Assembly: GCA_037349105.1 (NCBI GenBank)
Contig: JAYJMM010000110.1
Location: forward strand, 2,170,001-2,234,000
Length of the DNA stretch: 64,000 bases
Reading direction: 5' to 3'
DNA from: Limnomonas spitsbergensis
Lineage: Eukaryota > Chlorophyta > Chlorophyceae > Chlamydomonadales
Shown here piece by piece: positions 56,930 to 64,000 of this stretch (the stretch's first letter is position 1; each line of letters begins with the position of its first letter). A program made the translations under genes and the position numbers. Under the pieces are notes generated by a model. That model saw nothing but the letters and a program-made list of their open reading frames with translations. It made no database searches and was not told the DNA's origin.

Positions 56930-59900
56930 TCATTATGGATCTTTATGGATCATTATGGATCATTATGGATCATTATGGGTCTTTATGGATCATAATGGAT
57001 CATTATGGATCTTTATGGATCATTATGGATCATTATGGATCATTATGGATCATAATGGATCATTATGGATCATTATGGATCATTATGGATCATTATGGAT
57101 CATAATGGATCATTATGGATCATTATGGATCATTATGGATCATAATGGATCATAATGGATCATTACGGATCATTATGGATCATTATGGATCATTATGGAT
57201 CATAATGGATCATAATGGATCATAATGGATCATTATGGATCATTATGGATCATTATGGATCATTATGGATCATTATGGATCATTATGGATCATTATGGAT
57301 CATTATGGATCATTATGGATCATTATGGATCATTATGGATCATTATGGATCATTATGGATCATTATGGATCATTATGGATCATAATGGATCATTATGGAT
57401 CATTATGGATCATTGTGGATCATTGTGGATCATTATGGATCATTATGGATCATTATGGATCATAATGGATCATAATGGATCATAATGGATCATAATGGAT
57501 CATTATGGATCATTATGGATCATTATGGATCATAATGGATCATAATGGATCATTATGGATAATAATGGATCATTATGGATCATTATGGATCATTATGGAT
57601 CATTATGGATCATTATGGATCATTATGGATCATTATGGATCATTATGGATCATTATGGATCATAATGGATCATTATGGATCATTATGGATCATTATGGAT
57701 CATTATGGATCATTATGGATCATTATGGATCATAATGGATCATAATGGATCATTATGGATCATTATGGATCATTATGGATCATTACGGATCATTATGGAT
57801 CATTATGGATCATTATGGATCATAATGGATCATAATGGATCATTATGGATCATAATGGATCATAATGGATCATTATGGATCATTATGGATCATTATGGAT
57901 CATTATGGATCATTATGGATCATTATGGATCATTATGGATCATTATGGATCATTATGGATCATTATGGATCATTATGGATCATTATGGATCATTATGGAT
58001 CATTATGGATCATTATGGATCATTATGGATCATTATGGATCATTATGGATCATTATGGATCATTATGGATCATTATGGATCATTATGGATCATTATGGAT
58101 CATAATGGATCATTATGGATCATTATGGATCATTGTGGATCATTATGGATCATTATGGATCATTATGGATCATAATGGATCATTATGGATCATTATGGAT
58201 CATAATGGATCATTATGGATCATTATGGATCATTATGGATCATTATGGATCATTATGGATCATTATGGATCATTATGGATCATTATGGATCATAATGGAT
58301 CATTATGGATCATTATGGATCATTATGGATCATTATGGATCATAATGGATCATAATGGATCATTATGGATCATTATGGATCATTATGGATCATAATGGAT
58401 CATTATGGATCATTATGGATCATTATGGATCATTATGGATCATAATGGATCATTATGGATCATTATGGATCATAATGGATCATTATGGATCATTATGGAT
58501 CATTATCGATCATAATGGATCATAATGGATCATTATGGATCATTATGGATCATTATGGATCATTGTGGATCATTATGGATCATTATGGATCATAATGGAT
58601 CATTACGGATCATTACGGATCATTATGGATCATTATGGATCATTATGGATCATTATGGATCATTATGGATCATTATGGATCATAATGGATCATTACGGAT
58701 CATTATGGATCATTATGGATCATTATGGATCATTATGGATCATTATGGATCATTATGGATCATTATGGATCATTATGGATCATAATGGATCATTATGGAT
58801 CATAATGGATCATTATGGATCATTATGGATCATTATGGATCATTATGGATCATAATGGATCATTATGGATCATTATGGATCATTATGGATCATTATGGAT
58901 CATTCTGGATCATAATGGATCATTATGGATCATTATCGATCATAATGGATCATTATGGATCATTATGGATCATAATGGATCATAATGGATCATTATGGAT
59001 TATTATGGATCATAATGGATCATAATGGATCATTATGGATCATTACGGATCATTATGGATCATAATGGATCATTATGGATCATTATGGATCATTATGGAT
59101 CATTATGGATCATTATGGATCATTATGGATCATTATGGATCATTATGGATCATTATGGATCATTATGGATCATAATGGATCATTATGGATCATTATCGAT
59201 CATAATGGATCATTATGGATCATTATGGATCATTATGGATCATTATGGATCATTATCGATCATAATGGATCATTATGGATCATTATGGATCATTATGGAT
59301 CATTATGGATCATTATGGATCATTATGGATCATTATGGATCATTATGGATCATAATGGATCATTATGGATCATTATGGATCATTATGGATCATTATGGAT
59401 CATAATGGATCATTATGGATCATAATGGATCATTATGGATCATTATGGATCATTATGGATCATTATGGATCATTATGGATCATAATGGATCATTATGGAT
59501 CATTATGGATCATTATGGATCATTATGGATCATAATGGATCATTATGGATCATTATGGATCATTATGGATCATAATGGATCATTATGGATCATTATCGAT
59601 CATAATGGATCATTATGGATCATTATGGATCATTATGGATCATTATGGATCATTATGGATCATTATGGATCATTGTGGATCATTGTGGATCATTATGGAT
59701 CATTATGGATCATAATGGATCATTATGGATCATAATGGATCATAATGGATCATAATGGATCATAATGGATCATTATGGATCATTATGGATCATAATGGAT
59801 CATTATGGATCATTATGGATAATAATGGATCATTATGGATCATTATGGATCATTATGGATCATTATGGATCATTATGGATCATAATGGATCATTATGGAT

Positions 59901-62900
59901 CATTATGGATCATTATTGATCATTATGGATCATTATGGATCATTATGGATCATTATGGATCATTATGGATCATTATGGATCATGATGGATCATTATGGAT
60001 CATAATGGATCATAATGGATCATTATGGATCATTATGGATCATTATGGATCATTATGGATCATTATGGATCATTATGGATCATTATGGATCATTATGGAT
60101 CATTATGGATCATTATGGATCATTATGGATCATAATGGATCATTACGGATCATTATGGATCATTATGGATCATTATGGATCATTATGGATCATAATGGAT
60201 CATTATGGATCATAATGGATCATTATGGATCATTATGGATCATTATGGATCATTATGGATCATAATGGATCATTATGGATCATTATGGATCATTATGGAT
60301 CATTATGGATCATTATGGATCATTATGGATCATTATGGATCATTATGGATCATTATGGATCATTATGGATCATTATGGATCATTATGGATCATTATGGAT
60401 CATTATGGATCATTATGGATCATTATGGATCATTATGGATCATTATGGATCATAATGGATCATTATGGATCATTATGGATCATTATGGATCATTATGGAT
60501 CATTATGGATCATAATGGATCATTATGGATCATAATGGATCATAATGGATCATTATGGATCATTATGGATCATTATGGATCATTATGGATCATAATGGAT
60601 CATTATGGATCATTATGGATCATTATGGATCATTATGGATCATTATGGATCATAATGGATCATTACGGATCATTATGGATCATTATGGATCATTATGGAT
60701 CATTATGGATCATTATGGATCATTATGGATCATAATGGATCATAATGGATCATTATGGATCATTATGGATCATTATGGATCATAATGGATCATTATGGAT
60801 CATTATGGATCATTATGGATCATTATGGATCATTATGGATCATTATGGATCATTATGGATCATTATGGATCATTATGGATCATTATCGATCATAATGGAT
60901 CATAATGGATCATTATGGATCATTATGGATCATTATGGATCATTGTGGATCATTATGGATCATTATGGATCATAATGGATCATTATGGATCATAATGGAT
61001 CATTATGGATCATAATGGATCATTATGGATCATAATGGATCATAATGGATCATTATGGATCATTATGGATAATAATGGATCATTATGGATCATTATGGAT
61101 CATTATGGATCATTATGGATCATAATGGATCATTATGGATCATTATGGATCATTATGGATCATTATCGATCATTATGGATCATTATGGATCATTATGGAT
61201 CATTATGGATCATTATGGATCATTATGGATCATAATGGATCATTATGGATCATAATGGATAATAATGGATCATAATGGATCATTATGGATCATTATGGAT
61301 CATTATGGATCATAATGGATCATTATGGATCATTACGGATCATTATGGATCATTATGGATCATTATGGATCATTATGGATCATTATGGATCATAATGGAT
61401 CATAATGGATCATTATGGATCATTATGGATCATTATGGATCATAATGGATCATTATGGATCATTATGGATCATTATGGATCATTATGGATCATAATGGAT
61501 CATTATGGATCATTATGGATCATTATGGATCATAATGGATCATTATGGATCATAATGGATCATTACGGATCATTACGGATCATTATGGATCATTATGGAT
61601 CATTATGGATCATTATGGATCATTATGGATCATTATGGATCATAATGGATCATTACGGATCATTATGGATCATTATGGATCATTATGGATCATTATGGAT
61701 CATTATGGATCATTATGGATCATTATGGATCATTATGGATCATAATGGATCATTATGGATCATAATGGATCATTATGGATCATTATGGATCATTATGGAT
61801 CATTATTGATCATAATGGATCATTATGGATAATTATGGATCATTATGGATCATTATGGATCATAATGGATCATTATGGATCATTATCGATCATAATGGAT
61901 CATTATGGATCATTATGGATCATAATGGATCATAATGGATCATTATGGATCATTATGGATCATAATGGATCATAATGGATCATTATGGATCATTACGGAT
62001 CATTATGGATCATAATGGATCATTATGGATCATTATGGATCATTATGGATCATTATGGATCATTATGGATCATTATGGATCATTATGGATCATTATGGAT
62101 CATTATGGATCATAATGGATCATTATGGATCATTATGGATCATAATGGATCATTATCGATCATAATGGATCATTATGGATCATTATGGATCATTATGGAT
62201 CATTATCGATCATAATGGATCATAATGGATCATTATGGATCATTATGGATCATTATGGATCATTATGGATCATTATGGATCATTATGGATCATTAAGGAT
62301 CATTATGGATCATTATGGATCATTATGGATCATTATGGATCATTATGGATCATTATGGATCATTATGGATCATTATGGATCATAATGGATCATTATGGAT
62401 CATAATGGATCATTATGGATCATTATGGATCATTATGGATCATAATGGATCATTATGGATCATAATGGATCATTATGGATCATTATGGATCATTATGGAT
62501 CATTATGGATCATAATGGATCATTATGGATCATTATGGATCATTATGGATCATTATGGATCATAATGGATCATTATGGATCATTATGGATCATAATGGAT
62601 CATTATGGATCATAATGGATCATTATGGATCATTATGGATCATTATGGATCATTATCGATCATAATGGATCATAATGGATCATTATGAATCATTATGGAT
62701 CATTATGGATCATTATGGATCATTATGGATCATTATGGATCATTAAGGATCATTATGGATCATTATGGATCATTATGGATCATAATGGATCATTATGGAT
62801 CATTATCGATCATAATGGATCATTATGGATCATTATGGATCATTATGGATCATTATCGATCATAATGGATCATTACGGATCATTACGGATCATTATGGAT

Positions 62901-64000
62901 CATTATGGATCATTATGGATCATTATGGATCATTATGGATCATTATGGATCATTATGGATCATTATGGATCATTATGGATCATTATGGATCATAATGGAT
63001 CATAATGGATCATTATGGATCATTATGGATCATTATGGATCATAATGGATCATTATGGATCATTATGGATCATTATGGATCATTATGGATCATAATGGAT
63101 CATTATGGATCATTATGGATCATAATGGATCATTATGGATCATTATGGATCATTATCGATCATAATGGATCATAATGGATCATTATGGATCATTATGGAT
63201 CATTATGGATCATTGTGGATCATTATGGATCATTATGGATCATAATGGATCATTATGGATCATAATGGATCATTATGGATCATAATGGATCATTATGGAT
63301 CATAATGGATCATAATGGATCATTATGGATCATTATGGATAATAATGGATCATTATGGATCATTATGGATCATTATGGATCATTATGGATCATAATGGAT
63401 CATTATGGATCATTATGGATCATTATCGATCATTATGGATCATTATGGATCATTATGGATCATTATGGATCATTATGGATCATTATGGATCATTATGGAT
63501 CATAATGGACCATTATGGATCATAATGGATAATAATGGATCATAATGGATCATTATGGATCATTATGGATCATTATGGATCATAATGGATCATTATGGAT
63601 CATAATGGATCATAATGGATCATTATGGATCATTATGGATCATTATGGATCATTATGGATCATAATGGATCATTATGGATCATTATGGATCATTATGGAT
63701 CATTATGGATCATAATGGATCATTATGGATCATTATGGATCATTATGGATCATTATGGATCATAATGGATCATTATGGATCATTATGGATCATTATGGAT
63801 CATAATGGATCATTATGGATCATAATGGATCATTACGGATCATTACGGATCATTATGGATCATTATGGATCATTATGGATCATTATGGATCATTATGGAT
63901 CATAATGGATCATTACGGATCATTATGGATCATTATGGATCATTATGGATCATTATGGATCATTATGGATCATTATGGATCATTATGGATCATTATGGAT
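56930..64000. repeat. Decanucleotide satellite GGATCATTAT, over 700 copies
   Basis: More than 7 kb of uninterrupted 10-bp units, running off the window. The dominant unit is GGATCATTAT. The main variant is GGATCATAAT, with rarer CATTACGG, CATTGTGG, CATTATCG and AATAATGG units. Phase is never lost from about 56940 on. Rare variants show higher-order copies: the series CATTATCGAT, two CATAAT, three CATTAT, CATTGT occurs at 58501, 60881 and 63151. Long frames (MDHYGSLWII) are open because three decamers make ten codons, and they are not genes. Confidence 0.98.

Noticed and set aside
56955..63905. Dozens of MDHYGSLWII-repeat proteins
   Set aside because: A 10-bp repeat cycles through all three frames, so any stretch lacking a TAA-generating variant is open. 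Frames end wherever a CATAAT unit falls in the wrong phase.

Overview
The window is nuclear DNA of a green alga, most likely Chlamydomonadales (Volvocales). The clearest evidence is a complete alpha-tubulin gene (8601-10398, minus) that is near-identical in protein to volvocine tubulins and has two spliceosomal introns, a GC-ending codon bias and a TGTAA poly(A) signal. Everything else fits: GT-AG introns in all genes, remnants of non-LTR retrotransposons, interstitial TTTAGGG/TTAGGG-like tracts, and an extreme load of minisatellites. Species cannot be fixed from the sequence; a repeat-rich alga such as Haematococcus is only a guess.

Layout. 1-4693 (+): the last four exons of an atypical short-chain dehydrogenase (the NAD(P)-binding part of the CIA30/NmrA-like plastid family), cut by the window start. 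4.7-8.4 kb: transposon debris with a decayed LINE reverse transcriptase. 8.6-10.4 kb (-): alpha-tubulin. 10.4-14.2 kb: no gene; a 242-bp foldback MITE with a target-site duplication. 14.3-21.3 kb (-): a five-exon HPP-family membrane protein whose introns are filled with minisatellites. 21.3-26.6 kb: minisatellites, an unrecognised ORF and a fragment of a non-LTR element with a PD-(D/E)XK endonuclease. 27.0-39.2 kb (-) and 47.0-56.8 kb (-): two tandem paralogous genes, A and B, of a family I cannot name. They have matching intron phases, three exons of identical length, a conserved core (EEDW ... FFDAMFELADMW ... EYAELL) and long disordered proline-rich C-termini. 39.7-46.4 kb: a 24-bp minisatellite of about 73 copies and LINE remnants. 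56.9-64.0 kb: a decanucleotide satellite running off the window, probably inside an intron of gene B.

The most interesting observation is a pattern rather than a gene. Around most of the exons I reconstructed, pieces of the exon-intron junction have been copied, often tandemly, into the adjoining intron. Copies of splice acceptor plus exon start lie upstream of the true exon, and copies of exon end plus splice donor lie downstream. The copies decay with distance. This suggests introns that grow by junction-spanning tandem duplication while splicing keeps using the exon-proximal site. It is seen in four unrelated genes here and would explain much of the repeat content.

The genes have no evident shared pathway. 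Tubulin is cytoskeletal/flagellar, the SDR and HPP proteins are probably organellar, and A/B are unknown.
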